Positions 45,688 to 45,978 of a stretch of 45,978 nucleotides of DNA are shown piece after piece. A model generated the notes under the pieces. That model did no database searches. It was not told the DNA's origin and saw only the letters and a program-made list of their open reading frames with translations. The stretch spans positions 1 to 45,978 of the forward strand of contig CAIRAY010000179.1 of the NCBI GenBank assembly GCA_903876665.1. The letters are read 5' to 3'. How positions within the stretch are numbered: position 1 is the first letter of the stretch; the number at the start of each line of letters is the position of its first letter. The DNA comes from an uncultured Fibrobacterota bacterium. Lineage in GTDB: Bacteria; Fibrobacterota; Fibrobacteria; Fibrobacterales; Fibrobacteraceae. Position numbers and translations under genes: made by a program.

Positions 45688-45978
45688 TTACATTCCTTGG
45701 TTGGGTTGGGAAATCTTGCGCGATTATATCAAATTCAATGGGAGCTTGTCAATACCCATTACCAAATCACTAGGGTTTACCCACGACACCGTCATGCCGG
45801 GCAGGAGACAACCGGGCACGAGCCCAACTGCAACAAGCTTGTCATGGCCGGAACGGCCGATGTGCTGCCAGTTACGGTTACTGGCAGCTATGCAAAGCTT
45901 GGCCACTTCAACCTTTGGTTGTTTCCACACAGTGGATATGTGCCTGTAACCGCTGAAGCGGAACAGGCATATCAAGTC
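45688..45978 (+). repeat. Hairpin-rich non-coding tract at the right edge
   Basis: No credible gene is seen. Perfect or near-perfect hairpins follow each other: GGCCG-gaa-CGGCC (45846-45858), GCTGCCAGT-N7-ACTGGCAGC (45864-45888) and TGCCTGT with ACAGGCA (45941-45969, with an inner CCGC-tgaa-GCGG stem). Eighteen bases at 45839-45856 recur inverted at 37125-37142. The pattern resembles REP or BIME-type extragenic elements. Confidence 0.5.

Noticed and set aside
45724..45975. 83-residue minus-strand and 130-residue plus-strand frames at the right edge
   Set aside because: They run through hairpin repeats and part of the lipoprotein gene start. The peptides look like translated extragenic repeats.

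Overview
The window most likely comes from a member of the Fibrobacterota. Three intact genes and one decayed copy carry the FISUMP domain (Fibrobacter succinogenes major paralogous domain; WMAENLN, GWHLP and VRCxK motifs). Poly-serine linkers follow the lipobox or a catalytic domain. Secreted plant-wall enzymes (pectinesterase, GH51-like and GH30 glycosidases) end in DLLGR or T9SS-like tails. A GTP-type PEP carboxykinase fits a succinate-forming fermenter. All family assignments come from motifs read by eye; no database search was possible.

Region 1 (1-10.1 kb) is a defence island. It begins inside pglX and continues with rhuM, pglZ and brxL. These four genes overlap by 4 bp or are separated by 2 bp, so they look like the distal half of a type 1-like BREX operon; brxA, brxB and brxC would lie to the left of the window. 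A small unknown gene and an orphan AbiEi-type gene follow. pglX and pglZ carry five copies of a 72-bp imperfect palindrome, all in the same orientation and reading frame, each adding 24 codons. About 0.5 kb without genes (10.1-10.6 kb) separates the island from the next block.

Region 2 (10.6-23 kb) is a mixed block. It holds a FISUMP lipoprotein, a GGDEF gene broken by one amber stop and a secreted pectinesterase. Next is a pckG-can-MpsC-like cluster that points to CO2/bicarbonate handling; pckG has a leader with a terminator-like hairpin and a possible SD-blocking hairpin. A three-gene HipBST toxin-antitoxin system, an unknown gene with a perfect 18-bp palindrome upstream, a GH51-like glycosidase, and a FISUMP gene with a decayed tandem copy complete the block.

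Region 3 (23-28.3 kb) contains a single-chain type IIG restriction-modification gene. It converges on an uncharacterised two-gene unit, one member of which has an HEXXH zinc-protease motif and a C-terminal zinc ribbon.

Region 4 (28.4-46 kb) contains a 2728-residue secreted repeat protein (autotransporter-like beta-helix, cadherin-like and MBG repeats). It also has a MORN-like lipoprotein, a DUF808 membrane protein, a PAS-GGDEF-hemerythrin protein, a TPR protein, a BaiN/HI0933-type flavoprotein, a GH30 xylanase, ArfB and another FISUMP lipoprotein. The right edge is a hairpin-rich non-coding tract.
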